64,000 nt of DNA from the NCBI RefSeq assembly GCF_006386545.1, contig NZ_SWAR01000025.1, positions 1-64,000 on the forward strand. The letters are read 5' to 3'. Shown piece after piece: positions 16,746 through 25,460 of this stretch (position 1 is the stretch's first letter; every line of letters begins with the position of its first letter). The DNA is from Methylibium rhizosphaerae (GTDB lineage Bacteria > Pseudomonadota > Gammaproteobacteria > Burkholderiales > Burkholderiaceae_C). The position numbers were made by a program, and so were the translations under genes. Below the pieces are notes generated by a model. It made no database searches. It saw nothing but the letters and a program-made list of their open reading frames with translations, and was not told where the DNA came from.

Positions 16746-17233
16746 CCCCCATCCCCCACATCCGCATCGGCGAAGGCTGGGACACCCATGCCCTCGTCAC
16801 CGGCCGGCCGCTGATCCTGGGCGGCATCACCATCCCGCACACCCATGGCCTGCTGGGCCATTCCGATGCCGACGCGCTGCTGCATGCGATCACCGACGCG
16901 CTGCTGGGTGCGGCGAGCCTGGGCGACATCGGCAAGCACTTTCCCGATACCGACCCGCGCTTCAAGGGCGCCGACTCTGCGGTGCTGCTGGCCGAGGCGG
17001 CGAGCGCGGTGCGCGCCGCCGGCTGGCAGATCGGCAACGTGGACTCGACCATCGTGGCCCAGGCACCCAAGATGGCGCCGCACATCGGCGCGATGCGCGA
17101 GCGCATCGCCGCCGTGCTGGGGCTCGCGGTCGATCAGGTGAACGTGAAGGCCAAGACGGCCGAGAAGATGGGCCCGGTGGGCGAAGGCCGCGCCATCGAG
17201 ACGCGGGCCGTGTGCCTGCTGCTCAAGGCCTGA
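16742..17233 (+). CDS. ispF: 2-C-methyl-D-erythritol 2,4-cyclodiphosphate synthase
   Basis: This 163-residue homotrimeric enzyme forms the cyclodiphosphate intermediate of the MEP pathway. Metal ligands lie in the DTH motif at residues 14-16 and in the GHSDADAL block. The [20 protein letters not shown] and GEGRAIE segments are all present. It is full length and looks functional. Its ATG overlaps the stop of the upstream toxin gene by four bases and no strong independent ribosome binding site is visible, so ispF expression probably depends on translation through the toxin-antitoxin pair. Confidence 0.95.
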   Translation: MTPIPHIRIGEGWDTHALVTGRPLILGGITIPHTHGLLGHSDADALLHAITDALLGAASLGDIGKHFPDTDPRFKGADSAVLLAEAASAVRAAGWQIGNVDSTIVAQAPKMAPHIGAMRERIAAVLGLAVDQVNVKAKTAEKMGPVGEGRAIETRAVCLLLKA

Positions 17234-17245
17234 AAGCTCGCGCGC

Positions 17246-18202
17246 TCAGCGCCGCGGCTTTATGGGCCGCAGCAGCCCGCGGGCACGCTGGGCCTTCACC
17301 GGCACGGGGGGCGTGGCGCTGCCTCCGCCGCCGTCTTCGACGGTGGACTCCGACACCGCCTCCACCTCGGCCGCCGCCGCCTTCAGGCCTTCGGTGTAGC
17401 GCGGCGGCCAGTCCCTGAGCGTGGAACGGCGCAGCAACGCCAGCCCCGGGCCCGGGTTGAAGGTGCGCTCGAGCACATGCGTCACCAGCCGCTTGTTGAC
17501 CCGCTCGGTGATCACCAGCGTGGAGCAGCGGGTGCCATAGCGATGGTCGGGCGTGCGGATGAAGGCGGCCGACAGGTACCGCTCGAGTTCGAGCGGGATG
17601 CCGGTGGCGGGCAGTTCGGTGTCGGCGGCCAGCGTGCGATCGGCCAGTGCGGCGAACAGGCGGTCGGCCAGCGCGTCTACCGAATCGCTGCCTTCGACGG
17701 CGGCCTGCAGCCGGCTCTTGAGCTGGGTGACCTTGGGCCAGGGCGTGTCGAGGGCGCCGTTCGACAGGCCGTACACGCCGCGTTCCAGCCGCACCGGCAA
17801 GCCGTGGGTGTTGCTCGCCCAGAAGCACTCGCCGCGCGCGAAATCGGCGGCGATGAGGTTGAAGCCGTTGTAGCCGGACAGCGCCGTGCGCATCCAGAAC
17901 TTGTCCATCGCCACGTCGCCGCGCAGCCAGGTCGGCACGATGGCACCGCGCGAGGGCGCCTTGGGATCGTTGCTGGCCGGATTGCGCACGTTGGTGAGCA
18001 GGGCCAGGCGGCCGGCGGCCGTGAGGCCCAGCCAGGTGCCGCCGGATTCGAGGTCGCGTCCGCTCAGCACCTCTGGAAGGCCGGGCTCCTGCGACCACCA
18101 GGCCAGGCGGGCAGCCGGGCGGGCGAAGAATTCGTCGCGATTGGCGGCAATCACCAGCGGGAACCGCCGGTGCTGGTCGATCGCCAGGGCCACTAGACAC
18201 AT
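17246..18202 (-). CDS. NRDE-family protein (TANGO2-like)
   Basis: This 318-residue protein belongs to the NRDE/TANGO2 family. The N-terminus MCLVALA, with Cys2 exposed after Met removal, and the AANRDEFFARP motif that names the family are both present. These proteins resemble N-terminal nucleophile hydrolases, and eukaryotic TANGO2 has been linked to haem and lipid handling. The bacterial function is not settled. It is the last gene of a ygfZ, DUF4936, NRDE run; its start overlaps the end of the DUF4936 gene by 10 bp. The C-terminal tail is Pro/Arg-rich and variable. Confidence 0.88.
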   Translation of the reverse strand: MCLVALAIDQHRRFPLVIAANRDEFFARPAARLAWWSQEPGLPEVLSGRDLESGGTWLGLTAAGRLALLTNVRNPASNDPKAPSRGAIVPTWLRGDVAMDKFWMRTALSGYNGFNLIAADFARGECFWASNTHGLPVRLERGVYGLSNGALDTPWPKVTQLKSRLQAAVEGSDSVDALADRLFAALADRTLAADTELPATGIPLELERYLSAAFIRTPDHRYGTRCSTLVITERVNKRLVTHVLERTFNPGPGLALLRRSTLRDWPPRYTEGLKAAAAEVEAVSESTVEDGGGGSATPPVPVKAQRARGLLRPIKPRR

Positions 18203-18486
18203 GGAACAAAAACCTCGCAGTGTCGAGGTCCGCTAATGTATGCCGCCCAGGCAGACGCGGCCTGCTCGATCTCGTGTTCGAGTGCGGAATTCACACCCTG
18301 GCCGGGCAGCGCGTAGGTTTCCATCCACGTTTGCTGGCCGCCGGCCGCCGCGTCGGGCCGCCTCAGCAGCCGCGCCTGCAGGCCGGCGTGGCGCTCGACG
18401 AGCCCATGCTGCATGGCAGCCGCGGCCTGCAGCGCCGCGCCTTCATCGCGCGGGTTCACGCGGTAGTAGATGTAGAGCTCGCGCAA
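18193..18486 (-). CDS. DUF4936-family small protein
   Basis: This 97-residue protein of unknown function matches the DUF4936 family known from betaproteobacteria. It opens with LYIYYRV, has QARLLRRPD and WMETYA segments, and ends in GPRHCEVF. The start was taken as TTG at 18486, four bases after a GGAGG, because no ATG occurs before the conserved first strand. It lies between ygfZ (32-bp gap) and the NRDE gene (10-bp overlap), so it is cotranscribed with them. The pattern suggests a small ferredoxin-like fold that may act as a dimer, but this is inference. Confidence 0.8.
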   Translation of the reverse strand: MRELYIYYRVNPRDEGAALQAAAAMQHGLVERHAGLQARLLRRPDAAAGGQQTWMETYALPGQGVNSALEHEIEQAASAWAAYISGPRHCEVFVPCV

Positions 18487-18518
18487 GGAGCCTCCGCAGG
18501 CCCGGTATCGAAGAGGGG

Positions 18519-19484
18519 TCAGGCCGCCGCGGTGCTGTCCACCGGCACGCTGTAGGGCAGCCGGCCCACGCTCAGCACCGGCCCTTCCGCGCCGCGCAGG
18601 TGCAGGCTGCCCGCCTCCAGCGCCGTGAGCTTGAGCTCGACGATGGCGCTGTATCCGCCCAGCGGATGAGGGGCCGCCTGCGCCACCAGCCCGGCCGGCT
18701 GGCCCGGGTCGTTGCTGGCGAAGACCTCCATGCCGGCTGAGAGCTCTTCGGTCGCATGCACGATGGCCGCGCGGCGCTTGATGGTGCCGCGGTACTGGCT
18801 GCGCGCGACGATCTCCTGGCCGGGATAGCAACCTTTCTTGAAATCGACGCCGCCGACCAGTTCGTAGTTGAGCATCTGCGGCACGAACTGCTCGACCGTC
18901 GCCGCAAGGATGGCGGCCACGCCGCTCATCACTTCGAGCCACTGCCATCGAGCGAGCGGCAAGGCGGGCAGCGCGGACTCCACCGTGGCCGCAGCCGCGG
19001 CCGGTCCGACCCAGACGAAGCGTCGCTGCAGGCGGCCGTCCGGCAGGGCGGCGTCGGGCAGGCGCACGATGCTGGCTTCGCCCGCGTCGTTCTTGCCCCA
19101 CACCGCGAGTTGTGCGTTGTCGCCCAGCCAGGCTTCGGCCCCCGGGCCGGTCAGGCCGACCGCCGCGAGCTCTGCGCCGGCATCGGTGAGCTTCGCCTTG
19201 GCCCGCAGCACGAACATCGAAAGCCGTTTCAACGCGGTGGGCAGCACCTGGGCGTCGCAGGCCAGCCAGAGCTCCGAGGCGCTGCGCTTGAACGCCACGA
19301 AGCTCGCCAGCATGCGCCCCTTGGGCGAGCAGTAGGCGGCCAGCCGGGCCTGCGACAGGCCGAGCAGCGCGAAGTCGTTGCTGAGCTGGCCATGCAGGAA
19401 GGACGCAGCATCGTCACCCTGGGCGCGGATCACGCCCCAGTGCGAAAGGCGCACCGCGCCGTCGAGGATCAGGGGGGGATTCAT
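18519..19484 (-). CDS. ygfZ: Folate-binding YgfZ-family protein (Fe-S cluster maintenance)
   Basis: This 321-residue protein is related to the GcvT aminomethyltransferase fold. It carries the diagnostic KGCYPGQEIVAR motif containing the family's essential Cys (about residue 220) and LHGQLSNDF near the N-terminus. YgfZ binds tetrahydrofolate and helps keep certain Fe-S enzymes active, such as MiaB. ATGs at 19493 and 19499 are possible alternative starts and none has a clear ribosome binding site. It heads the ygfZ, DUF4936, NRDE operon and is divergent from mltG, an order seen widely in Burkholderiales. Confidence 0.92.
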   Translation of the reverse strand: MNPPLILDGAVRLSHWGVIRAQGDDAASFLHGQLSNDFALLGLSQARLAAYCSPKGRMLASFVAFKRSASELWLACDAQVLPTALKRLSMFVLRAKAKLTDAGAELAAVGLTGPGAEAWLGDNAQLAVWGKNDAGEASIVRLPDAALPDGRLQRRFVWVGPAAAAATVESALPALPLARWQWLEVMSGVAAILAATVEQFVPQMLNYELVGGVDFKKGCYPGQEIVARSQYRGTIKRRAAIVHATEELSAGMEVFASNDPGQPAGLVAQAAPHPLGGYSAIVELKLTALEAGSLHLRGAEGPVLSVGRLPYSVPVDSTAAA

Positions 19485-19532
19485 GGGGCTCATTATCATC
19501 AGGCCCCATCCGTCCCGTTCGAGAAGAGGGCA

Positions 19533-20534
19533 ATGCGCAAAGCATTCATGTCGTTGGTGATCCTGCTGCTGGCCGCCGTGGTGGCAGCCGGCAGCGCCGC
19601 CTGGTGGTGGCTCAACCGGCCGCTGCCGCTGGCCACGCCGACCGTCGAGCTGTCCATCGAGCCTGGCGAGCTGCCGCGCGACATCGCCCGCGGCTGGGTG
19701 GCCGCCGGCGTGCAGACGCCGGCGCCGCTGCTGTACCACTGGTTCCGATGGTCCGGCCAGGCTCGCAAGATCCGCGCGGGCAGCTACGAGATCACCGAGG
19801 GCACCACGCCGCGCATGCTGCTGCTGAAGATGGTGCAGGGCGACGAGTCGCTGGCGACGGTGAGGCTGCTGGAGGGCTGGACCTTCCGCCAGTTCCGTGT
19901 CGAGCTGGCGCGCGCCGACGCCCTCAGGCCCACCACGGCCGCCATGAGCGATGCCCAGATCATGGCGGCGCTCGGCCTGCCCGACGTGCACCCCGAGGGC
20001 CGCTTCTATCCGGACACCTATGCCTACAGCAAGGGCAGCACCGACATCGCCGTGCTGCGCCGTGCGATGCACGCGATGCAGCAGCGCCTGGCCGAGGCCT
20101 GGGAGCAGCGCACGCCCGACACGCCGCTCAAGGCGGCCGACGACGCGCTCACGCTCGCCTCCATCGTCGAGAAGGAAACCGGCCGCGAGGCCGACCGGGC
20201 ACTGGTGGGGGCGGTGTTCACCAACCGCTTGCGCATCGGCATGCCGCTGCAAACCGACCCGACGGTGATCTACGGGCTGGGCGAGCGCTTCGACGGCAAC
20301 CTGCGCAAGCGCGACCTGCAGGCCGACGGCCCCTACAACACCTACCTGCGGCCCGGGCTGCCGCCCACGCCGATCTCCATGCCGGGCAAGGCCTCGCTGC
20401 TGGCCGCGGTGCGGCCGGCGCCCAGCAAGGCGCTGTACTTCGTGGCGCGGGGGGACGGCAGCAGCGAATTCAGCGAAACGCTCGATGCCCATAATCGCGC
20501 CGTCAACAAGTACCAGCGAGGGCAGGGCAAGTGA
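19533..20534 (+). CDS. mltG: Endolytic peptidoglycan transglycosylase MltG
   Basis: This 333-residue protein is an inner-membrane lytic transglycosylase thought to end growing glycan strands. A single N-terminal membrane anchor (residues about 5-28) is followed by a LysM-like region and the YceG catalytic domain. The domain contains ASIVEKETG with the catalytic Glu, and TDPTVIYG. The frame is open far upstream, but the ATG at 19533 directly precedes the anchor and has AGAAGAGGG before it. Its stop overlaps the GTG of tmk (GTGA). Confidence 0.94.
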   Translation: MRKAFMSLVILLLAAVVAAGSAAWWWLNRPLPLATPTVELSIEPGELPRDIARGWVAAGVQTPAPLLYHWFRWSGQARKIRAGSYEITEGTTPRMLLLKMVQGDESLATVRLLEGWTFRQFRVELARADALRPTTAAMSDAQIMAALGLPDVHPEGRFYPDTYAYSKGSTDIAVLRRAMHAMQQRLAEAWEQRTPDTPLKAADDALTLASIVEKETGREADRALVGAVFTNRLRIGMPLQTDPTVIYGLGERFDGNLRKRDLQADGPYNTYLRPGLPPTPISMPGKASLLAAVRPAPSKALYFVARGDGSSEFSETLDAHNRAVNKYQRGQGK

Positions 20535-21193
20535 GCGACGCAACGAACGGCGCGCCGCACCGGGCGAGCGGGGTGTCCCGTTTCGTGAGCTTCGAGGGCA
20601 TCGACGGCGCCGGCAAGTCGACCCACATCGACGCGGTGGCGCAGCGCTGGCAGCGAGCCGGGCTGGAAGTGGTGCGCACCCGCGAACCGGGCGGCACGCC
20701 GCTGGCCGAGCGCCTGCGCGAGATGGTGCTGCACGAGCCGATGGATCCGCTGACCGAGGCGCTGCTGATCTTCGCCGCCCGCCGCGACCACCTGCAGCAG
20801 GTCATCGAACCGGCGCTGGCGCGTGGCGCGGTGGTGCTGTGCGACCGATTCACCGACGCCACCTTCGCCTACCAGGGCCATGGCCGCGGCTTCGATCTCG
20901 GGCTGCTGGCGGTGCTGGAACGCTGGGTGCAGCAGGGCCCGTCGGGACTGCGGCAGCCGGACCTCACGCTGTGGTTCGACCTGCCGGCTGCGGTGGCGGC
21001 GCAACGCCTGGTGCAGGCCCGCGCGCCCGATCGCTTCGAGCGCCAGGACGAAGCCTTCTTCCAGCGCGTGATCGAAGGCTACCGGGCCCGCAGCGAGGCC
21101 GAACCGGCGCGATTCGCCCGCATCGACTCCAGCCAGCCGGTCGAGGCGGTGGCGGCGCAGATCGAGCGCGTGCTGGCGCAGCGGGGATGGTGA
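20531..21193 (+). CDS. tmk: Thymidylate kinase
   Basis: This 220-residue kinase phosphorylates dTMP to dTDP. The P-loop [11 protein letters not shown] begins at about residue 20. The [13 protein letters not shown] block carries the DR(Y/F) motif. A lid region with Arg residues follows (RAPDRFERQ). Translation starts at a GTG that overlaps the mltG stop, implying coupled translation. holB follows with a one-base overlap, giving a compact replication-related run. Confidence 0.95.
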   Translation: MSDATNGAPHRASGVSRFVSFEGIDGAGKSTHIDAVAQRWQRAGLEVVRTREPGGTPLAERLREMVLHEPMDPLTEALLIFAARRDHLQQVIEPALARGAVVLCDRFTDATFAYQGHGRGFDLGLLAVLERWVQQGPSGLRQPDLTLWFDLPAAVAAQRLVQARAPDRFERQDEAFFQRVIEGYRARSEAEPARFARIDSSQPVEAVAAQIERVLAQRGW

Positions 21194-22212
21194 TGGCGCT
21201 GCCCTGGTTGAAGCAGCCGCTGGCCGATGCGCTGCGCACGCAGCGCGGCCACGCCCTGCTGGTGCACGGCCCCGAAGGCGTGGGCCAGTTCGAGTTCGCC
21301 ATGGCGCTGGCCAAGGCATGGCTGTGCGAAACCCCGGCGGACCGGCGCAGCGACGCCGTCGCCTGCGACGCCTGCCCGAGTTGCCACCTGGTGGACACCC
21401 ACGGCCACCCGGACCTGCTGGTGCTGGTGCCCGAGGCGCTGCGTGATGCGCTCGGGCTCGGCCAGTCCGATGAGCCCGCCACCGACGGCGAAGGCAGGAA
21501 GGCCAAGCCCAGCAAGGAGATCAAGGTCGACGCGCTGCGCGCTGCGGTGGCCTTTTCGCAGCAGACCAGCGCCCGCGGCCTGGCCAAGGTGGTGGTGCTG
21601 CATCCGGCCGAGCGCATGAATGCCATCTCGGCCAACACCCTGCTCAAGACGCTCGAAGAGCCGCCCGGCATTGCCCGCTTCGTGCTGAGCTGCGGTGACG
21701 CCGAAGGCCTGCTGCCGACCATCCGCAGCCGTTGCCAGTCGGTGCGCCTTGCCCTGCCCGAACCGGCCCTGGCACTGGCCTGGCTGGCTGAGCAGTCCGT
21801 CGCCGAGCCCGAGCTGATGCTGGCTGCTGCCGGCGGGCAGCCCCTGTCGGTCGTCGACCGGGCCGCGCTGGGGCTGGACGCCGCCGTCTGGAAGAAGCTG
21901 CCTTCACTGGTGACGCGAGGCGAGGCCTCGGCGCTTTCGGGCTGGCCCCTCCCGCTGGTGGTGGAGTCGCTGCAGAAGCTCTGCCACGACGCGCTGCTGG
22001 CGGCGCACGGCGCGGCACCGCGCTACTTCCCGGCAGGCAGCGTCGGCGCCGGACACAACGTGGCAGAGCTCACGCAATGGGCCGCCGAGCTGCGCCAGGC
22101 CGCACGCCATGCGGAACATCCGTGGAACGCAGGACTCAAGCTGGAAGCGTTAATCCTGCGCGGACAACAGGCCCTGTCCCGGACATCGCCAAAGTTACAC
22201 TCGACCGCATGA
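21193..22212 (+). CDS. holB: DNA polymerase III, delta prime subunit
   Basis: This 339-residue clamp-loader subunit has a degenerate P-loop (HGPEGVGQFEFA, lacking the Lys of a true Walker A), as usual for delta prime. A zinc-binding cluster CDACPSC follows, then the KVVVLHPAERMN and LLKTLEEPP blocks and the sensor Arg region SRCQSVRL. It takes part in loading the beta clamp. ATG at 21187 and GTG at 21190 are in-frame alternatives; 21193 overlaps the tmk stop by one base. It lies in the conserved tmk-holB-pilZ-tatD order. Confidence 0.93.
   Translation: MALPWLKQPLADALRTQRGHALLVHGPEGVGQFEFAMALAKAWLCETPADRRSDAVACDACPSCHLVDTHGHPDLLVLVPEALRDALGLGQSDEPATDGEGRKAKPSKEIKVDALRAAVAFSQQTSARGLAKVVVLHPAERMNAISANTLLKTLEEPPGIARFVLSCGDAEGLLPTIRSRCQSVRLALPEPALALAWLAEQSVAEPELMLAAAGGQPLSVVDRAALGLDAAVWKKLPSLVTRGEASALSGWPLPLVVESLQKLCHDALLAAHGAAPRYFPAGSVGAGHNVAELTQWAAELRQAARHAEHPWNAGLKLEALILRGQQALSRTSPKLHSTA
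22196..22208 (+). promoter_or_regulatory. Possible internal leaderless promoter before the PilZ gene
   Basis: TACACT at 22196-22201, inside the 3' end of holB, lies seven bases before the ATG of the PilZ gene. This is the same geometry as at ispD. If used, it would give the PilZ gene a leaderless transcript independent of holB. No convincing -35 element is visible. Confidence 0.3.
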
Positions 22213-22601
22213 GCGAAATCACAGCCCGCCCCAGCACTGGCGCCGCCCCCGCTGCGACCGCGTCGCGGCCCAGCGTCATCCAGCTGGTCTTTCGTGAGAA
22301 GGGCGCACTCTACGCCGCCTACATCCCGCTGTTCACCGAGGGTGGGCTGTTCGTGCCGACCACGCGCGACTACAAGCTGGGCGAGGACATCTACCTGCTG
22401 CTGTCGCTGCCCGAAGACCCACAGCGCTACCCGGTCGCCGGCAAGGTGGCCTGGCTCACGCCGCCCAATGCCTCCGGCGGCCGCACCCAGGGGGTGGGCG
22501 TGAGGTTTCCCACCGACGAGAAGACCCGCCTGCTGCGCGTGCGGATCGAAGAGATCCTGGGCACCTCGATCTCGTCGTCCAAGCCCACGCAGACCATCTG
22601 A
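22209..22601 (+). CDS. PilZ-domain protein (type IV pilus / c-di-GMP-related)
   Basis: This 130-residue protein matches the PilZ proteins encoded after holB in betaproteobacteria and pseudomonads, where the founding PilZ is needed for type IV pilus assembly. The ordinary c-di-GMP-binding RxxxR motif is not obvious near the N-terminus, which fits the non-binding PilZ class. The (D/N)xSxxG position reads TEGGLF. The ATG overlaps the holB stop by four bases. tatD follows after 51 bp. Confidence 0.85.
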   Translation: MSEITARPSTGAAPAATASRPSVIQLVFREKGALYAAYIPLFTEGGLFVPTTRDYKLGEDIYLLLSLPEDPQRYPVAGKVAWLTPPNASGGRTQGVGVRFPTDEKTRLLRVRIEEILGTSISSSKPTQTI

Positions 22602-22652
22602 CCTCCCCGCGCCCGGCGGCTCCCCTGCCGCAAGGCTGATAGCGTTGCGGCC

Positions 22653-23456
22653 ATGTTCGTCGATTCCCACTGCCACCTGACCTTCCCCGAGCTGAAGGCC
22701 CGGCTCCCCGAGATCCGCGAGGCCATGGCGGCCGCCCGGGTCGACCGTGCCCTGTGCATCAGCACGACCCTGGAAGAGTTTCCCGAGGTGCACGGGCTGG
22801 CCATGGCCTACGACAACTTCTGGGCCACCGCCGGCGTGCACCCGGACAACGAAGGCGTGACCGAACCCACGCTCGAAGGGCTCATCGAGCTGGCGAGCCT
22901 GCCGCGGGTGGTGGCCATCGGCGAAACCGGCCTGGACTACTACCGCCTCAACGGCCGCAGCGTCGCCGACATGGAGTGGCAGCGTGAGCGCTTTCGCACG
23001 CACATCCGCGCGGCGCGGGCGACCCGCAAGCCCCTGGTGATCCACACCCGCAGCGCCAGCGAGGACACCATCGCCATCCTCCAGCAGGAAGGCGAGGGCG
23101 GCCCGGGGGCGGCGGGCGGCGTCTTCCATTGCTTCACCGAGACCCGCGAGGTGGCACGCGCCGCGCTGGCGCTGGGCTTTCACATCTCGTTCTCCGGCAT
23201 CCTGACCTTCAAGAACGCGCTGGAGCTGCGCGAGGTCGCCAAGGAGGTGCCGCTGGAGCGCTGCCTGATCGAAACCGACAGCCCCTACCTGGCCCCGGTG
23301 CCGTACCGCGGCAAGACCAACAACCCGTCCTACGTGCCGCATGTTGCGCACCAGTTGGCCGAGCTGAAGGGCTGCTCGGTTGAGGCGGTCGCCGAGGCAA
23401 CCAGCCGCAATTTCGAGCGGCTGTTCAAGGTGGCGCCGGCCCCGACAGCCGGCTGA
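22653..23456 (+). CDS. TatD-family metal-dependent hydrolase (YcfH-like)
   Basis: This 267-residue TIM-barrel protein has metal-binding DSHCHL at residues 4-9, GETGLDYY near residue 91, a His in VIHTRSA, HCFTE, and the Asp of ETDSPYLAP. These are the complete metal set of TatD nucleases/hydrolases. Members act as 3'-exonucleases or D-aminoacyl-tRNA-type deacylases. Placement after holB and pilZ is conserved in related bacteria. No Shine-Dalgarno is evident in the short gap. Confidence 0.93.
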   Translation: MFVDSHCHLTFPELKARLPEIREAMAAARVDRALCISTTLEEFPEVHGLAMAYDNFWATAGVHPDNEGVTEPTLEGLIELASLPRVVAIGETGLDYYRLNGRSVADMEWQRERFRTHIRAARATRKPLVIHTRSASEDTIAILQQEGEGGPGAAGGVFHCFTETREVARAALALGFHISFSGILTFKNALELREVAKEVPLERCLIETDSPYLAPVPYRGKTNNPSYVPHVAHQLAELKGCSVEAVAEATSRNFERLFKVAPAPTAG

Positions 23457-23469
23457 ACGGCGCCTGAAC

Positions 23470-23494
23470 GAACTTCATGAAGCACTTGAAGTTC
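23470..23494. repeat. Small inverted repeat between tatD and the ankyrin gene
   Basis: GAACTTCA and TGAAGTTC form perfect 8-bp arms around a 9-base loop in the 74-bp gap. The gap also carries several copies of a CTGAAC motif on either side. There is no T-tract, so it is more likely an operator or RNA structure than a terminator. Confidence 0.4.
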
Positions 23495-23530
23495 CCCGAA
23501 GGCGCTCTGAACAACGCCTGAACCGATGCG

Positions 23531-24166
23531 ATGAAAAACTTTAGATTTCTACTCTATCTATTTGTCGCAATTGGACTTTCTGTCGCAAGGGCGGACGTGT
23601 CCGTGGACATGTTCAGGGCCGTCATGCGAGACGACGCCCCGGCAGTGACGAAGCTGCTGGCCGCAGGCGCCGATCCGAACCTGCGCGAGAAGGGGCAGAC
23701 CGCGCTCTACGTCGCGCTGAAGGCGGAGTCCTACGACGTGGCCGATGTGCTGGCCGCGCACCCGAAGCTCGATGTCGATGCGGTCAACGAGGCCGGCGAG
23801 ACGGCGCTCATGATGGCCGCCCTGCGCGGCCGCATCGACCTGTGCAAGCGCCTCATGGACCGCGGCGCCGCGCTCGACCGCGAAGGCTGGACGCCGCTGC
23901 ACTACGCGGCCAGTGGTGGCGGCGAAACGGTCACGGCCCTGCTGCTGGCCGCAGGCGCCCGCATCGATGCGCGGGCGCCCAACGGCGCCACGCCGCTGAT
24001 GATGGCCGTGCGCTTCGACACCGAGGCCACGGTGGACCTGCTGCTCGCACGCGGCGCCAGCCTGACCGCGCGCAGCAATGTCGGCCTCACCGCGGCCGAC
24101 CATGCCGAGCAGGTGGGGCGCGCCTACCTGGTGAAGCGCCTGTCGCCGCCGCCTTCCAAGCGCTGA
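23531..24166 (+). CDS. Exported ankyrin-repeat protein
   Basis: This 211-residue protein has a signal peptide (MKNFRFLLYLFVAIGLSVARA, cleavage near residue 21-22) followed by four to five ankyrin repeats. These show the AGADPNLR, NEAGETALMMAA, GWTPLHYAASGG and NGATPLMMAVR patterns. Periplasmic ankyrin proteins usually serve as protein-binding scaffolds, and some protect enzymes such as catalases. The first 60 bases are strikingly AT-rich compared with the rest. It follows tatD, an arrangement repeated in related genomes. The binding partner is unknown. Confidence 0.88.
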   Translation: MKNFRFLLYLFVAIGLSVARADVSVDMFRAVMRDDAPAVTKLLAAGADPNLREKGQTALYVALKAESYDVADVLAAHPKLDVDAVNEAGETALMMAALRGRIDLCKRLMDRGAALDREGWTPLHYAASGGGETVTALLLAAGARIDARAPNGATPLMMAVRFDTEATVDLLLARGASLTARSNVGLTAADHAEQVGRAYLVKRLSPPPSKR

Positions 24167-24355
24167 TTCCAGGCGCTGAATCCACGGCCGCGCCACAGCG
24201 CGGCGAGCATTCGAGGCTGACGGGCGACCGCTCGTCCGACCGACGCTTTGTCAGGCGAATTCGTACACGCGCTTTGGCGGGCCCCTGACTACCGGGTCTA
24301 GAGGCCCGCGCCTACAGTTCTCTCCATCGGCAGGCCCAACCCCTTGGAGGACAAC
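24167..24355 (+). promoter_or_regulatory. Intergenic region before the 84-residue gene
   Basis: This 189-bp gap has no open reading frame worth calling. A TTGTCA at 24249-24254 could be a -35 element, but no good -10 box lies 17 bp downstream. The end contains TTGGAGG at 24344-24350, a strong ribosome binding site for the next gene. Confidence 0.25.
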
Positions 24356-24610
24356 ATGGACCAGACGCTGGAGCAGTCTCAAGTCGTTGTAGCAGACCCG
24401 TTTGCGCTGATGATGAATCCGCAAGCAGTCTTCCAGGCCATGGAGCGCTCCGACCGGCTGGGCCGGCTGCAGCGTCGCATCTGCCGCCCGCTGGACAAGC
24501 CGATCATCCCGAAGCTTTCCGCTTCGAACGCCGACATCGTGCGCTACGACTCGGCGGTGGATGCCGACCCCGGCATGGATGACGACGCACAGGACAATTT
24601 CGCTGAATAA
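24356..24610 (+). CDS. Small acidic protein of unknown function (84 residues)
   Basis: I do not recognise a named family. The protein has a hydrophobic/Met segment (DPFALMMNP), then a basic core (SDRLGRLQRRICRPLDKPI) and a strongly acidic tail (DPGMDDDAQD). A GGAGG lies five bases before the ATG at 24356, better than the upstream in-frame TTG at 24344. It sits alone in front of the T3SS island and is followed by a strong terminator, so it is a single-gene transcript. The charge pattern would suit a small regulator or chaperone, but this is a guess. Confidence 0.7.
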   Translation: MDQTLEQSQVVVADPFALMMNPQAVFQAMERSDRLGRLQRRICRPLDKPIIPKLSASNADIVRYDSAVDADPGMDDDAQDNFAE

Positions 24611-24713
24611 GAGTTGCTTGCCCGGCGGACGAGCGCCGGGTTGATGGGAGGGACGCCCGTTGAGGGGGCGAGAGACAAGCGATGGACGTCGTTGGGAACC
24701 GCGTCCTTTCAGG

Positions 24714-24743
24714 CGGCTGCCATGCGAATGGCAGCCGTTTTTC
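24714..24743 (+). terminator. Rho-independent terminator
   Basis: A perfect 10-bp stem (CGGCTGCCAT with ATGGCAGCCG), GCGA loop and a following run of T (24738-24742) make a classic intrinsic terminator on the plus strand. It closes the small-protein transcript before the convergent sctR end. Confidence 0.9.
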
Positions 24744-24760
24744 TTTGTGCCTCGCGAACC

Positions 24761-25420
24761 TCAGCGGTACGACAGCACGAGGCCGTGCACCAGCCGCGTC
24801 CAGCCGTCGAGCATCACGAACAGCAGCAGCTTGAACGGCAGCGAGATGGTGGTGGGCGCGATCATCGACATGCCCAGCGCGAGCAGCACGGTGGCCACGA
24901 TGAGGTCCACCACCACGAACACCAGGTAGATGATGAAGCCGATCTGGAAGGCCCGGGTCAGCTCGCTCAAGGTGAAGCTGGGCACCAGCACCATGAAGTC
25001 GTCAGGTTGCAGCTTCTCGGCACGCTCCCTGGGCCAGATGTTCGAGGCCGACTTCAGGAAGAACTGCCGCTCGCGCTCCTGCGTGTGCTTCTGCAGGAAT
25101 TCCTTCACCGGTGCCTTGGCCGCATCGATCACCGCCATGATGTCGTTGAGCCCTTCGCCCTTGGCCCCGAACTGGCGGTTGCGCAGCGCGTCGGATACGT
25201 CCATGCCCACCGGCGCCATGATGTAGACGGTCAGCACGATGGCAATGCCGTTGAGCACCATGTTCGGCGGCGTCTGCTGCAGGCCCAGCGCGGTGCGCAG
25301 CAGGCCGAACACGATCACGAGCTTGGTGTAGCTCGTGACCATGAGCGCCACGAACGGCGCCACGCCGAAGGCGACGATGAGCGCAACGAGGGTGATCGGC
25401 TCGGGCAGCGACGCATTCAT
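24761..25420 (-). CDS. sctR: T3SS export apparatus protein SctR (YscR/HrcR)
   Basis: This 219-residue member of the FliP/SctR family is a core component of the export gate that forms the entry pore with SctS and SctT. It has four hydrophobic segments. Family signatures are clear: the VTSYTKLVIVFGLLRTALGLQQ stretch, the PPNMVLNGIA segment, and the C-terminal FQIGFIIYLVF and SLPFKLLLFVMLDGW segments. It is separated from its usual partner sctS, which is on the plus strand after sctV. It follows sctQ on the same strand after 40 bp. Confidence 0.95.
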   Translation of the reverse strand: MNASLPEPITLVALIVAFGVAPFVALMVTSYTKLVIVFGLLRTALGLQQTPPNMVLNGIAIVLTVYIMAPVGMDVSDALRNRQFGAKGEGLNDIMAVIDAAKAPVKEFLQKHTQERERQFFLKSASNIWPRERAEKLQPDDFMVLVPSFTLSELTRAFQIGFIIYLVFVVVDLIVATVLLALGMSMIAPTTISLPFKLLLFVMLDGWTRLVHGLVLSYR

Positions 25421-25460
25421 GACAGCCCCTCGCACAAGGGGCGCAGGCACGGGGAGTACC

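Noticed and set aside
24680-24715. GGAACC resembling half of an Hrp box
   Set aside because: No CCAC half at the required spacing and it lies downstream of the T3SS genes.
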